NCBI RefSeq assembly: GCF_034479375.1
Contig: NZ_CP140155.1
Span: forward strand, 4,130,501 to 4,194,500
Origin: Rhodopseudomonas palustris
GTDB lineage: Bacteria; Pseudomonadota; Alphaproteobacteria; Rhizobiales; Xanthobacteraceae
Direction: 5' to 3'
DNA length: 64,000 bases
The notes beneath the pieces were generated by a model. The model saw only the letters and a list, made by a program, of their open reading frames with translations, searched no databases and was not told the origin of the DNA. This document shows positions 1 to 8,741 of this stretch, piece by piece. A program made the position numbers and the translations under genes. Each line of letters begins with the position of its first letter. Position 1 is the first letter of the stretch.

Positions 1-809
1 CGACCATGCGGCCGTCGAGCTGGATGGCGCCGCGGCCCTTGTTCTCCGGGCGCTCGAAGGCGGCCAGGATGGCGCGGGCCTGCGCCACGTCCTCTGCCGG
101 CGGCGTGAAGGTGGCGTTGCAGGCGTCGATCTGGCCGGGATGGATCAGCGTCTTGCCGTCGAAGCCGAGGTCGCGCGCCTGGGCGCATTCCTGGGCGAAG
201 CCGTCGACATTGGCGATGTCGCTGTAGGGGCCGTCGAGCACGACCAGGCCGTGGACCCGCGCGGCGAGAACGCAGTGGGTGATCATCGGGATCATCGTGG
301 GGCGGCCCGGCAGCATCCGGATGCCGGTCTCGCGCGAAATGTCGTTGGGCCCGAACACGAAGCCGGCCAGCCGCATCTCGGAATCGTGGCTCTGCGCCGC
401 CAGCTCCTCGGCGTGCAGCACGCCGCGCGCGGTCTCGATCATGATCCAGACCCGGATCGCCATGTCGGCGTTGAGGTCGCTGAGCCGGTCGGCGATCGCC
501 GTCAGATCCTGCACGCTCGACACCTTCGGCACCAGGATGCCGTCCGGCTTGACCTTGGCGGCCATCGCGATGTCGTCGAGCCACCAGGGCGAATCCAGCG
601 CGTTGATCCGCACCAGCACCTCGCGGTGGCCGTAACCCTTGGCGGCGACCGCGGCGGCGATCTGGTCGCGCGCGGTGGCCTTGGCGTCCGGCGCCACCGC
701 GTCCTCGAGGTCGAGGATCAGGCCGTCGGCGGGCAAAAGGCGCGCCTTCTCCAGCGCCCGCGCATTCGACCCGGGCATGAACAACAGGCTGCGGCGCGGT
801 CGGATCATC
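1..809 (-). CDS. HpcH/HpaI-family CoA-ester lyase (citE-like), 3' end outside window
   Basis: The reverse strand reads at least 269 residues without a stop and runs off the left edge, so the C-terminus is missing. The protein opens with RPRRSLLFMPG, typical of the CitE/malyl-CoA lyase/beta-methylmalyl-CoA lyase group. It continues with DGLILDLEDAV (Mg2+-binding Asp/Glu), VRINALDSPW, GILVPKVSS, a WIMIETARG strand carrying the metal-ligand Glu, and GFDGKTLIHPGQI near the visible end. These motifs place it in the (beta/alpha)8 aldolase family that cleaves or forms 3-hydroxyacyl-CoA bonds. The exact substrate (malyl-CoA, citramalyl-CoA or other) cannot be told from sequence. The start ATG at 809 is fixed by a stop just upstream in the only other in-frame option. 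Confidence 0.9.
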
Positions 810-991
810 GGTCTGTCCCCATCAGTGCCCGGAAAACGATGGCGATATCATTTCGGCCCGCGCGCCGGAAGACTTGTTCGCGACCGCATCCTGTGATTAT
901 GCGGGCAGGATCAGGCGCGCGCGTATCCTGGTCGCAGATCCGGTTCCGCTCGAATACGCGACACACTCGTCCCCCAGGAGGTACCGCGCCG

Positions 992-1636
992 ATGACATCG
1001 TTTCCGAAATCCCTGATCGCGGGCTACGAAGCGTTCCGGACGCAGCGGCTGCCGACCGAGCAGAGCCGCTACCGCGAGCTCTCGGAGCGCGGTCAATCGC
1101 CGGAAGTGATGGTGATCGGCTGCTGCGATTCGCGGGTCTCGCCCGAGGTGATCTTCGACGCCGGCCCGGGCGAGATGTTCGTGGTCCGCAACGTCGCCAA
1201 TCTGGTGCCGGTGTACGAGCCCGACGGCGGCGCCCACGGCGTTTCCGCTGCGCTGGAATTCGCCGTGCAGGTGCTCAAGGTCAAGCACATCGTGGTGCTC
1301 GGCCACGCCCAGTGCGGCGGCATCAAGGCCTTCACCGACAAGACCCCGCCGCTGACCGAGAGCGACTTCATCGGCCGCTGGATGTCGATGTTCGTCAAGC
1401 CCGGCGAAGTGGTGGAGCAGCGCGACCACGAGAGTCAGCAGGATTTCCGTACCCGGATCGAAAAGGCCGCGGTGCATCGCAGCCTCGAAAACCTGATGAC
1501 CTTCCCGTGCATCAAGATCCAGGTCGAGCGCGGCAAGATCCAGTTGCACGGCGCCTATTTCGGCGTCGCCGCCGGCGATCTGTTCGTGCTCGATCCCGAC
1601 AGCAAGGAATTCCGCCCCGCCGTCCCGCGCGGGTGA
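992..1636 (+). CDS. Beta-class carbonic anhydrase
   Basis: A 214-residue protein that should interconvert CO2 and bicarbonate in the cytoplasm. The zinc and catalytic dyad motif C-x-D-x-R is present (GCCDSR, Cys44, Asp46, Arg48), as is the second zinc motif GHAQCGG (H-x2-C). Length and the early RNVANLVPVYEPDGG segment match the beta class. The start ATG follows an AGGAGG ribosome site at 976-981, about 10 bases upstream, which rules out the much longer upstream reading frame. It stands alone between a divergent CoA-ester lyase and a convergent membrane-protein gene, so no operon is implied. Physiological role (bicarbonate supply for carboxylases) is inferred from the family. Confidence 0.95.
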   Translation: MTSFPKSLIAGYEAFRTQRLPTEQSRYRELSERGQSPEVMVIGCCDSRVSPEVIFDAGPGEMFVVRNVANLVPVYEPDGGAHGVSAALEFAVQVLKVKHIVVLGHAQCGGIKAFTDKTPPLTESDFIGRWMSMFVKPGEVVEQRDHESQQDFRTRIEKAAVHRSLENLMTFPCIKIQVERGKIQLHGAYFGVAAGDLFVLDPDSKEFRPAVPRG

Positions 1637-1657
1637 GGCACGCACGCCGCCCCGGCC

Positions 1658-1755
1658 GTAGGGTGGCGCTGAGCGGAGCGAAGCCCACGCGGGACGATGC
1701 GACGAACACAGACGCTCGCGTGCGCACGGCGCTTCGCGCCTCTTGCCCACCCTAC
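1658..1755. repeat. Palindromic repeat, GTAGGGTGGGC family (copy 1)
   Basis: Begins GTAGGGTGG and ends CCCACCCTAC, the outer arms being inverted copies. Same family as 2459-2548 and 5179-5257. It fills the space between the carbonic anhydrase stop and the convergent UPF0114 gene. Confidence 0.75.
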
Positions 1756-1767
1756 TGACACTGCCCG

Positions 1768-2325
1768 CTAATGCCCGGCCTTGTCGTCGCCGCCGTGGCC
1801 GCCCCAGCGGTCGGACAGCGCCATCACCAGGGTCGAGACCACGAACACCAGATGGATGCCGATCAGCCAGCCGAGCTTGGTGCTGTCATAGCCGGCGTCG
1901 AGATTCATGAACGCCTTCAGCACCTGGATCGCCGAGATCGCCACGATCGAGGCGAGTAGTTTCTGTTTCAGCCCGGCGAAGTCGACCTTGGTCATCCACT
2001 CCGGCCAGTCCGGATGATCGCGCGGATCGATCTTGGAGACGAAGTTCTCGTAGCCGGAGAACACCACGATCAGCACCAGGTTGCCGGTCAGCGACACGTC
2101 GATCAGGCTGAGCACGCCGAGGATGATGTCGGATTCCTTGGCGAGGGTGGCGTGCAGGATCAGTTCGCCGAGCAGCACCACGAATTTATACAGCAGCACC
2201 AGCAGGCTGAGCACGAGGCCGAAATAGAACGGCGCCATCAGCCAGCGGCTGTTGAACAGCACGGTCTCGAAACCGCGCTCGATGCGTTTGGTAGTGGAGA
2301 TCGGCGGATCGGGTTTGTCGGTCAT
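1768..2325 (-). CDS. UPF0114 (YqhA-like) inner-membrane protein
   Basis: A 185-residue membrane protein with about four hydrophobic segments: near residues 28-52 (WLMAPFYFGLVLSLLVLLYK), 70-90, 125-145 and 150-175. The N-terminal ERGFETVLFNSRWLMAP followed by YFGL, and the later PDWPEWMTKVDFAGLKQKLLASIVAISAI, are hallmarks of the UPF0114/TIGR00645 family. The family function is unproven, so none is assigned. The gene reads toward the carbonic anhydrase and is separated from asd by a palindromic repeat, so it is probably monocistronic. Confidence 0.88.
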   Translation of the reverse strand: MTDKPDPPISTTKRIERGFETVLFNSRWLMAPFYFGLVLSLLVLLYKFVVLLGELILHATLAKESDIILGVLSLIDVSLTGNLVLIVVFSGYENFVSKIDPRDHPDWPEWMTKVDFAGLKQKLLASIVAISAIQVLKAFMNLDAGYDSTKLGWLIGIHLVFVVSTLVMALSDRWGGHGGDDKAGH

Positions 2326-2458
2326 GATGCGGCCGGGGGCAATGAAGCTGCACCAGCCTAGCGCGGCGGCGCGCTCGCGTCAGTACCGTTGCGCACCGTG
2401 AATGCAAATGGCCGGGGACGAGCCCCGGCCATTGCAAGATCTGTAGGATGCAAGATCT

Positions 2459-2548
2459 GTACGGTGGGCAAAGGCGCGAAGCGCCGTGCCCATGCGTCAC
2501 ATTGCCCGATCGTGCGTGGGCACGCGCTACGCGCTTTGCCCACCCGAC
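2459..2548. repeat. Palindromic repeat, GTAGGGTGGGC family (copy 2)
   Basis: GTACGGTGGGCAAAGGCGCG on the left and CGCGCTTTGCCCACCCGAC on the right form imperfect inverted arms. It lies between the 3' end of asd and the 5' end of the UPF0114 gene. Confidence 0.75.
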
Positions 2549-2557
2549 CAAGTCGAA

Positions 2558-3592
2558 CTACGCCGCTTTCTGCTTCGCGGTGATCAGCTTGCGGTTGATC
2601 AGCACTTCGGCGATCTGGATCGCGTTCAGCGCCGCGCCCTTGCGCAGGTTGTCGGAGACGCACCACAGCACCAGGCCGTTGTCGACGGTCGGGTCGGTGC
2701 GGATGCGGCTGATATAGGTCGCGTCCTCGCCGGCGGCTTCATACGGCGTGACGTAGCCACCCGGCTCCTGCTTGTCGATCACCAGGCAGCCCGGCGCGCT
2801 GCGCAGGATGTCGCGGGCCTCGTCGGCGGAGATCGGGTTCTCGAACTCGATATTGACCGCCTCGGAATGGCCGACGAACACCGGCACCCGCACGCAGGTG
2901 GCGGACAGCTTGATGGCGGGATCGAGAATCTTCTTGGTCTCGACCATCATCTTCCACTCTTCCTTGGTGTAGCCGTCCTCCATGAACACGTCGATCTCGG
3001 GGATCACGTTGAAGGCGATCCGCTTCGGGAATTTCTTATTGATCAGTTCCTGGTTGGTGTAGACGGCCTTGGTCTGCGAGAACAGTTCGTCCATGCCCTC
3101 TTTGCCGGCGCCCGACACCGACTGATAGGTCGACACCACCACGCGGGTGATCTTGGCGTGATCGTGCAGCGGCTTCAGCGCCACCACGAGCTGCGCGGTC
3201 GAGCAGTTCGGATTGGCGATGATGTTCTTCTTGGTGAATCCCGCGGCGGCCGCGGCGTTCACTTCGGGCACGATCAGCGGCACGTCCGGATCCATCCGCC
3301 ACGCGCTCGAATTGTCGATCACCACCGCGCCCTGGGCGCCGATCTTGGGCGACCATTCCTTCGACACGGCGCCGCCGGCCGACATCAGGCAGATGTCGAT
3401 GTCGCTGAAATCGTAGTGCTCCAGCGCCTTGCATTTCAGGGTCCTGTCGCCGTAGCTGACCTCGACGCCGATCGAGCGGCGCGACGCCAGCGCCACCACC
3501 TCGTCCGCCGGGAACTTGCGTTCGTCCAGAATGGCGAGCATTTCGCGCCCGACATTGCCGGTCGCACCCACTACCGCGACTTTGTAACCCAT
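2558..3592 (-). CDS. asd: Aspartate-semialdehyde dehydrogenase
   Basis: A 344-residue enzyme that reduces L-aspartyl-4-phosphate to aspartate semialdehyde with NADPH, the branch point to lysine/diaminopimelate, threonine and methionine. The N-terminal VAVVGATGNVGREM is the Rossmann dinucleotide loop. The catalytic Cys lies in NPNCSTAQLV (near residue 132), and the C-terminal half has the dimerisation domain with the conserved SGAGKEGMDEL and VGHSEAVNIEFE segments. Length is standard. The start at 3592 follows CCTTCGGAGAGTGAACG, giving a GGAG site at good distance. No operon partner is adjacent. Confidence 0.97.
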   Translation of the reverse strand: MGYKVAVVGATGNVGREMLAILDERKFPADEVVALASRRSIGVEVSYGDRTLKCKALEHYDFSDIDICLMSAGGAVSKEWSPKIGAQGAVVIDNSSAWRMDPDVPLIVPEVNAAAAAGFTKKNIIANPNCSTAQLVVALKPLHDHAKITRVVVSTYQSVSGAGKEGMDELFSQTKAVYTNQELINKKFPKRIAFNVIPEIDVFMEDGYTKEEWKMMVETKKILDPAIKLSATCVRVPVFVGHSEAVNIEFENPISADEARDILRSAPGCLVIDKQEPGGYVTPYEAAGEDATYISRIRTDPTVDNGLVLWCVSDNLRKGAALNAIQIAEVLINRKLITAKQKAA

Positions 3593-3749
3593 CGTTCACT
3601 CTCCGAAGGAATTTGCTCCGCCGCGGCACGCCGCAGCAAGGAGAAGTCAGCGCTTCTATGCGAGAAACGCCGCTGACACAACTTGATACCTGCCCGCGCT
3701 TTTCTCCGTAATTTCCATCCTTCCGCGAGTGGTGCCCGGAGCCTTGCCG

Positions 3750-4553
3750 ATGCGATCGAATCCGGCCCTCCGGGCCGCGTCTCCCCAGGACCGGATCCAT
3801 CCGGCCCTGCGCAGCTTCGCCGACGAATGCCGCGAAACCGTGATGCGCATCCTGGCCTATGTGGGCGCGCTGGCGCTGATCGGGCTGATCATCTTCACCG
3901 CCGCCAATCCGCTGACCGACGCCGCGATCAGTGCCGCCACCACGCCCGGCGACCGGCCGGCCTGGAGCGTGGCGACGCACTCGCATCCCGCTTTCGCCGT
4001 CAGCCAGATCGACCTGCCCGGCGCCGTCGCGAGCACCGAAATCCTCCGGCATCCGGATGGCGGCCGCAAGGACGTCCTGCGCTGGGCCGCCCCCGGGCAG
4101 GCGCCGGCCGTCGAGATCGAGCTGTACCGGCTCGGCGACGAGGCGCACGGCGTGCCGGACGCGGCCGCCGACCTTGCCGCCCGGATCGGTGCGGAGCGCG
4201 CCGAGAGCGCGCAGCCGGCCGGCCTGATCGACAGCAAGTTCGGGCCGGTGACGCTGTTCGATCTCGCCGGGCCATCGACCCGCTGCCTCGGCTTCTTCAG
4301 GCGGATCGACGACGCGGCGCTGCGCATCTCCGGCTGGACCTGCCAGGGCGACAGCCTGCCGCAGCGGCGCGCCGCGGCCGCCTGCATGCTGGACCGGCTG
4401 GTGCTGCTGACCGCCGGCGGCGATGCGGCTTTGGCCGACACCTTCGCCCACGCCGAATTGCGCCGGCAGGGCTGCACTCCGGCGCCCGGGCAGGCGGCCC
4501 GTGCCGACTGGGTGTTCGGCGCGCAGAATCCGCGTCTCCGCGGCGCATTCTGA
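3750..4553 (+). CDS. Hypothetical membrane-anchored protein
   Basis: I do not recognise this 267-residue protein. One hydrophobic helix lies near residues 34-52 (ILAYVGALALIGLIIFTAAN), which suggests an N-in anchor with a periplasmic body. Ten or so residues of the body are PGAVASTEILRHPDGGRKD-like and no enzyme motif stands out. Three cysteines (in TRCLGFF, WTCQGD and AACMLD) plus one near the C-terminus (RQGCTP) could form disulfides. I chose the ATG at 3750 because GGAG lies 8 bases upstream. An ATG at 3843, directly before the hydrophobic helix, would give 236 residues and is the main alternative but lacks a visible ribosome site. Confidence 0.65.
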   Translation: MRSNPALRAASPQDRIHPALRSFADECRETVMRILAYVGALALIGLIIFTAANPLTDAAISAATTPGDRPAWSVATHSHPAFAVSQIDLPGAVASTEILRHPDGGRKDVLRWAAPGQAPAVEIELYRLGDEAHGVPDAAADLAARIGAERAESAQPAGLIDSKFGPVTLFDLAGPSTRCLGFFRRIDDAALRISGWTCQGDSLPQRRAAAACMLDRLVLLTAGGDAALADTFAHAELRRQGCTPAPGQAARADWVFGAQNPRLRGAF

Positions 4554-4716
4554 CAGCGAATCGCACGCGTCGTTTAACCGTTGGATTCCATGCAACATTC
4601 CGGCAAGCCCGGAATTGCATATTTGCGCTCGGTGTGGCCGGATTGACCTTGTGGCGCGGCCCCGCTGGCGGCTAGAAAGAGGCGTAATTCGCAATGCGCC
4701 TGCCGATGAGGACCCG

Positions 4717-5112
4717 ATGACCCTGAAATTCCCAGCCGTCAAAACCTGCGCCAAGACCTGCGCGAAGGCGTTTGCGGTGCTGCTCGCGACGGTGGCCGTG
4801 GTGGCGATCGGCGTCGAATCGGCGGACGCGCAGCAGTCGAAGCGCTACCGCAGCAACGACCAGGTCCGCTACGGCGATCGCGGTCCGAACGTGTCGTATC
4901 AGTCCGGCCCGCGCACCCGCGTCTACATCACCAAGCGCTCCTGGCTCGACGCCGGCACCGAAGTGCTGCCGGGCGATCGCAAATTCTCCGATTACGCCTT
5001 CCCGCCCGGCACCTCGTTCGCCCGGCAGAACGGCCAGCGCCCGCTCGACCGCCAGCCGCTCAACCCGGCCTCCGACCTCGGCGGCTACCCGGAGCGCTTC
5101 CCGCTGTATTGA
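4717..5112 (+). CDS. Hypothetical exported protein
   Basis: A 131-residue protein with a clear Sec signal peptide: Lys-rich start, hydrophobic core AFAVLLATVAVVAIGV, and a likely cleavage after SADA (residue about 38). The mature part is small, basic and polar, with a YRSNDQVRYGDRGPNVSYQ opening and a Pro-rich tail (QRPLDRQPLNPASDLGGYP). No catalytic motif is seen and I cannot name a function. The gene is followed 25 bases later by a strong intrinsic terminator, so it ends a transcription unit. Confidence 0.75.
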   Translation: MTLKFPAVKTCAKTCAKAFAVLLATVAVVAIGVESADAQQSKRYRSNDQVRYGDRGPNVSYQSGPRTRVYITKRSWLDAGTEVLPGDRKFSDYAFPPGTSFARQNGQRPLDRQPLNPASDLGGYPERFPLY

Positions 5113-5136
5113 GCGGCGCGAACGTCCACCGATACG

Positions 5137-5165
5137 AAAATGCCCGGCTCAGCCGGGCATTTTTT
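5137..5165. terminator. Intrinsic terminator, possibly bidirectional
   Basis: ATGCCCGGCT-C-AGCCGGGCAT stem followed by TTTTTT on the right and preceded by AAAA on the left. It closes the exported-protein gene and may also stop leftward transcripts coming from leuB. Confidence 0.9.
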
Positions 5166-5178
5166 ATGGGTCTGCGCC

Positions 5179-5257
5179 GTAGGGTGGGCAAAGCCGCGAA
5201 GCGGCGTGCCCACGTAGTCGGCCTTCGCGTGGGCACGCTTCGCTTTGCCCACCCTAC
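5179..5257. repeat. Palindromic repeat, GTAGGGTGGGC family (copy 3)
   Basis: GTAGGGTGGGCAAAGCCGCG on the left, mirrored by CGCTTTGCCCACCCTAC on the right. This is the most symmetrical of the three copies and lies at the 3' end of leuB. Confidence 0.8.
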
Positions 5258-5277
5258 AAAGGGGATCGCCGCACGGC

Positions 5278-6390
5278 TCAGCCGTGCAGCGCCTGCATCT
5301 CCTGGACGATGGCTTCGCCCATCTGGCTGGTCGACACCACGGTCGAGCCTTCGCTCTTGATGTCGGCGGTGCGCAGGCCGCGGGCCAGCACCACGGCGAT
5401 GGCTTCGTCGAGCTTGTCGGCGAGTTCGCCCATGTCGAGCGAATAGCGCAGCGCCATGCCGAACGAGGCCAGCATCGCCACCGGATTGGCCATGCCCTTG
5501 CCGGCGATGTCCGGGGCCGAGCCGTGCACCGGCTCGTACATCGCCTTGCGCTTGCCGGTGGTGTCGTCGACCGCGCCGAGCGAGGCCGACGGCAGCATGC
5601 CGAGCGAGCCGGTCAGCATCGCGGCGATGTCGGAGAGCATGTCGCCGAACAGATTGTCGGTGACGATGACGTCGAACTGCTTCGGCCATTTGACGAGATT
5701 CATGCCGCCGGAATCGGCGAGCTGGTGCTCGAGCGTCACGTCCTTGTATTCGCGCTGGTGCACCTGGGTGATGACCTCGTTCCAGAGCACGCCCGTCTTC
5801 ATGACGTTGCGCTTCTCCATCGAGGTGACCTTGTTGCGACGCTTGCGGGCGAGGTCGAAGGCGACGCGGCCGATCCGCTCGATCTCGTAGGTGTCGTAGA
5901 CCTGGGTGTCGATCGCGCGCTTCTGGCCGTTGCCGAGATCGGTGATGGTCTTCGGCTCGCCGAAATACACCCCGCCGGTGAGCTCGCGGACGATCATGAT
6001 GTCGAGCCCCTCGACCACTTCGGGCTTCAGGCTGGAGGCTTCGGCCAGCGCCGGGTAGCACACCGCAGGACGCAGATTGGCGAACAGCGCCAGATCCTTG
6101 CGCAGCCGCAGCAGGCCGGCCTCGGGGCGCGCGTCATACGGCACCGCATCCCATTTCGGGCCGCCGACCGCGCCGAAGATCACCGCGTCGGAGGCCTGCG
6201 CCAGCGCCATCGTGGCGTCGGTGATCGCGACCTTGTCGGCATCATAGGCGGCGCCGCCGACCAGGCCGTGCTCGGTGGCGAAGCTGGCGATGCCGGCCTT
6301 GTCGAGCCAGTCGATCAGCCTCGACACCTCGGCCATCACTTCGGTGCCGATACCGTCGCCGGGAAGAAGCAGCAGTTTATGCGTCGCCAT
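5278..6390 (-). CDS. leuB: 3-isopropylmalate dehydrogenase
   Basis: A 370-residue enzyme of leucine biosynthesis that oxidatively decarboxylates (2R,3S)-3-isopropylmalate with NAD+. It begins [18 protein letters not shown], the family signature, and carries [31 protein letters not shown], the divalent-metal region [17 protein letters not shown], and the NAD-binding [15 protein letters not shown]. Length matches LeuB. I chose ATG 6390; a further in-frame ATG 33 bases upstream would only add a non-conserved [11 protein letters not shown] leader. The leuCD genes are not in the window. Confidence 0.97.
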   Translation of the reverse strand: MATHKLLLLPGDGIGTEVMAEVSRLIDWLDKAGIASFATEHGLVGGAAYDADKVAITDATMALAQASDAVIFGAVGGPKWDAVPYDARPEAGLLRLRKDLALFANLRPAVCYPALAEASSLKPEVVEGLDIMIVRELTGGVYFGEPKTITDLGNGQKRAIDTQVYDTYEIERIGRVAFDLARKRRNKVTSMEKRNVMKTGVLWNEVITQVHQREYKDVTLEHQLADSGGMNLVKWPKQFDVIVTDNLFGDMLSDIAAMLTGSLGMLPSASLGAVDDTTGKRKAMYEPVHGSAPDIAGKGMANPVAMLASFGMALRYSLDMGELADKLDEAIAVVLARGLRTADIKSEGSTVVSTSQMGEAIVQEMQALHG

Positions 6391-6417
6391 GATTGGAGCC
6401 TCGATCTCATTGGGGCT

Positions 6418-6494
6418 CGTCATTGCCGGGCTTGACCCGGCAATCCAGCGTCTTGCGAAGATGATGGATGCCCGGGTCAGGCCCGAGCATGACG
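6418..6494. repeat. Palindromic repeat, GTCATTGCCGGGCTTGACCC family (copy 1)
   Basis: CGTCATTGCCGGGCTTGACC on the left and GGGTCAGGCCCGAGCATGACG on the right are inverted arms around AGCGTCTTGCGAAGATGATG. Same family as 26775-26868 and 58701-58800. It lies in the leuB upstream region. Confidence 0.8.
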
Positions 6495-6614
6495 GCCGAA
6501 AACGGAAAGCGGCCGAGTGCTAAAGCGCCGTTGCGGGCTTGGCAAGACAGTGTTGCTCGGGGCCCGGTTGCCCGAACGGCGAACTCCCTGCCACAATGGC
6601 GGCGGGAGAAACGC

Positions 6615-7808
6615 TTGACCCTGCTCGACCGCTCCGAGGCGCCGCCGGCCCAACCCGCGCGGCTGATCCTGATCCTGTCGCTCGCGCCTACCGTCGGGCT
6701 TGGGATCGGCCGTTTCGCCTATTCGCTGCTGCTGCCCGACATGCGCGACAGCCTGCAATGGTCGTATTCGGCCGCCGGCTTCATGAACACGATCAACGCC
6801 GCCGGCTATCTGCTCGGCGCGCTGGCCACCTCGCGGCTGGTCCGCCGCTACGGGCTGTCGGCGATCGTCCGCGCCAGCACGCTGGCCTGCGTGGTGTCGC
6901 TGGCGCTGTGTGCGCTGTCGGGCAATTTCGTGCTGCTGTCGGCTGCGCGGCTGATCGCCGGGATCGGCGCGGCGCTGGCCTTCGTCGCCGGCGGCGCGCT
7001 CGCGACCACGATCGCGCAATCGCAGCCGGCGCGCTCGGCGTTCCTGCTCAGCCTGTTCTATGCCGGCCCCGGCATCGGCATCGTGTCGTCCGGGCTGATC
7101 ACGCCGTTTCTGCTGCAGGCGGCCGGTCCCGGCTCGTGGTGGATAGGCTGGCTGGTGCTGGCGGCGCTGTCGGCGGCGATGACGCTGCCGCTGCTGCTCG
7201 CCCGGCTCGACGGCCACGCCAGCATCGGCAGCGGGTCGGCGGCGAGCTTCACGATCCGGCCGGTGCTGATCTATCTGGTCGGCTACTTCATGTTCGGCGC
7301 CGGCTACATCGCCTACATGACCTTCATGATCGCCTATGTGCGCGACGCCGGCGGCGGGGCTGCGGCGCAAAGCGCGTTCTGGTGCCTGATCGGCTGCAGC
7401 GCCTTCGTCACGCCCTGGGTGTGGCGGCGGGTGATGTCGCTCGATCGCGGTGGGCTGACGACCACGATCATTCTCGGCGTCAACGCGGTCGGCGCGGCGC
7501 TGCCGCTGTTCGGACTGTCGACGCCGATGCTGGCGATCTCGGCGCTGGTGTTCGGGGTGTCGTTCTTCGCGGTGGCGGCGTCGACCACGGCCTTCGTCCG
7601 CTTCAACTACGCGCAGGCGTCGTGGCCCGGCGCGATCGCGGCGATGACGATTTCGTTCGGCATCGGCCAGACGCTCGGCCCGCTGGTGGTCGGCGCCATC
7701 ACCGACGCGGTCGGCAGCCTGTCCTCGGCGCTGGCGGTGTCGGCCGCGACGCTGGCGCTCGGCGCGCTGCTGTCGGCATTCCAGCGGCCGCTGCGGCGCG
7801 GGAGTTGA
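6615..7808 (+). CDS. Major facilitator superfamily exporter (YbfB/YjiJ-like)
   Basis: About 397 residues with roughly twelve hydrophobic segments, hence an inner-membrane transporter. The first segment LILILSLAPTVGLGIGRFAYSLLLPDM carries the G-x-G-R-F-A-Y-x-L-L-L-P motif typical of the YbfB/YjiJ MFS branch. A loop RLVRRYGLSAI matches the cytoplasmic loop 2-3 motif in degraded form. Substrate unknown. I chose the TTG at 6615 because GGCGGGAGAA lies just upstream and the protein then begins close to the first helix; upstream in-frame starts would add a charged leader derived from the preceding repeat. It is a single gene between repeats. Confidence 0.85.
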   Translation: MTLLDRSEAPPAQPARLILILSLAPTVGLGIGRFAYSLLLPDMRDSLQWSYSAAGFMNTINAAGYLLGALATSRLVRRYGLSAIVRASTLACVVSLALCALSGNFVLLSAARLIAGIGAALAFVAGGALATTIAQSQPARSAFLLSLFYAGPGIGIVSSGLITPFLLQAAGPGSWWIGWLVLAALSAAMTLPLLLARLDGHASIGSGSAASFTIRPVLIYLVGYFMFGAGYIAYMTFMIAYVRDAGGGAAAQSAFWCLIGCSAFVTPWVWRRVMSLDRGGLTTTIILGVNAVGAALPLFGLSTPMLAISALVFGVSFFAVAASTTAFVRFNYAQASWPGAIAAMTISFGIGQTLGPLVVGAITDAVGSLSSALAVSAATLALGALLSAFQRPLRRGS

Positions 7809-7817
7809 TCCGAGGGA

Positions 7818-7942
7818 GTCATTCCGGGGCGCTCGCGGAAGCGAGCGAACCCGGAATCTCGCCGTTCGGGGCACCCGGCGGATCGTTCGCAGAACAGCTC
7901 CAGATTCCGGGTTCACGCGCGGTGCGCGTGCCCCGGAATGAC
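7818..7942. repeat. Palindromic repeat, GTCATTCCGGGGCGC family (copy 1)
   Basis: Starts GTCATTCCGGGGCGCTCGC and ends GTGCCCCGGAATGAC, with an inner inverted pair GAACCCGGAATCTCG and CCAGATTCCGGGTTC. Related copies are at 13111-13230 and 18340-18436. It lies between the convergent MFS and molybdoenzyme genes. Confidence 0.85.
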
Positions 7943-7958
7943 GGTGGGGGGCGGGCGG

Positions 7959-8738
7959 TCAGAGTCCGCTGAACGAATTGTAGCCCTGGTCTTCCCAATA
8001 GCCGCCTTTGTAGTCGTTGGTGACTTCCATCGAGACGACGTATTTGGGGTTCTTGAAGCCGAGCTTGGTCGGGATCCGGATCTTCATCGGATAGCCGTAG
8101 GCGCGGGGCAGGATCTGGCCGTCATATTTCAGAGTCATCTGGGTCTGCGGATGCAGCGCGGTCGGCATGTCGATCGGCGAGGTGTAGTCGTCGGCACAGC
8201 GGAACCAGACGTATTTGGCGCGCGTATCGGCGCCGACCAGTTTGAGGAAGTCGCTCAGCCGCACACCGCTCCAGGAGCCGATCGCGCTCCAGCCTTCGAC
8301 GCAGATGTGGCGGGTGATCTGGCCGACCTCGGGCAAGGCCGACAACTCCGCGAGCGTCCAGCTCTTCGTGTTGTCGACGAGGCCGGTGACTTCGAGCGCC
8401 CATTGCTTGCCGTCGACGTCGGGAGCTTCGTCGAGCGAATAGAAGGCGTTGAACGGAAACGGCCGGGTGATGTCCTTCTCACTGTAGGTCGGCGCCAGCG
8501 TGTTCGGGTCGAAGATCGCGGCTTGCACCGAATCGTTAAATTTCGACACTTGCGCCAGCAGGTCTTCCGCCGAGGCGCCGTCGATCACGTCGCAGCCGGT
8601 CAGCAGCGTCAGCGCGCCGAGACTGGCGCCGCCGGTGAGGAAGCGGCGGCGAGAGAGATCCGGCATTAGCCGGGTGGCGTCCTTGACCAGCAATTGCTTG
8701 TCGACGCCGGGGATCAGCAGCGATTTGATGCGCAACAT
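7959..8738 (-). CDS. Sulfite-oxidase-family molybdopterin oxidoreductase (exported by Tat)
   Basis: A 259-residue protein with a twin-arginine signal (LSRRRFLTGGASLGALTLL, residues about 29-47) that ends in a Cys lipobox-like LLTGC. The rest is the oxidoreductase molybdopterin-binding domain: the Mo-ligand Cys in RHICVEGWSAIGSWSGV, the following LSDFLKLVGA, SPIDMPTALHP, and the AYGYPMKIRIPTKLGFKNPKYV segment. It resembles the MsrP (YedY) group of periplasmic reductases but is shorter and has its own partner cytochrome b, whose gene lies 3 bases upstream in the same direction. Substrate is unknown; methionine sulfoxide or another S- or N-oxide are family-based possibilities. Confidence 0.88.
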   Translation of the reverse strand: MLRIKSLLIPGVDKQLLVKDATRLMPDLSRRRFLTGGASLGALTLLTGCDVIDGASAEDLLAQVSKFNDSVQAAIFDPNTLAPTYSEKDITRPFPFNAFYSLDEAPDVDGKQWALEVTGLVDNTKSWTLAELSALPEVGQITRHICVEGWSAIGSWSGVRLSDFLKLVGADTRAKYVWFRCADDYTSPIDMPTALHPQTQMTLKYDGQILPRAYGYPMKIRIPTKLGFKNPKYVVSMEVTNDYKGGYWEDQGYNSFSGL

Positions 8739-8741
8739 CGT

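Noticed and set aside
3036..4754. 572-codon reverse-strand frame spanning asd and the next gene
   Set aside because: It runs out of frame through asd and antisense through the following gene; no domain.
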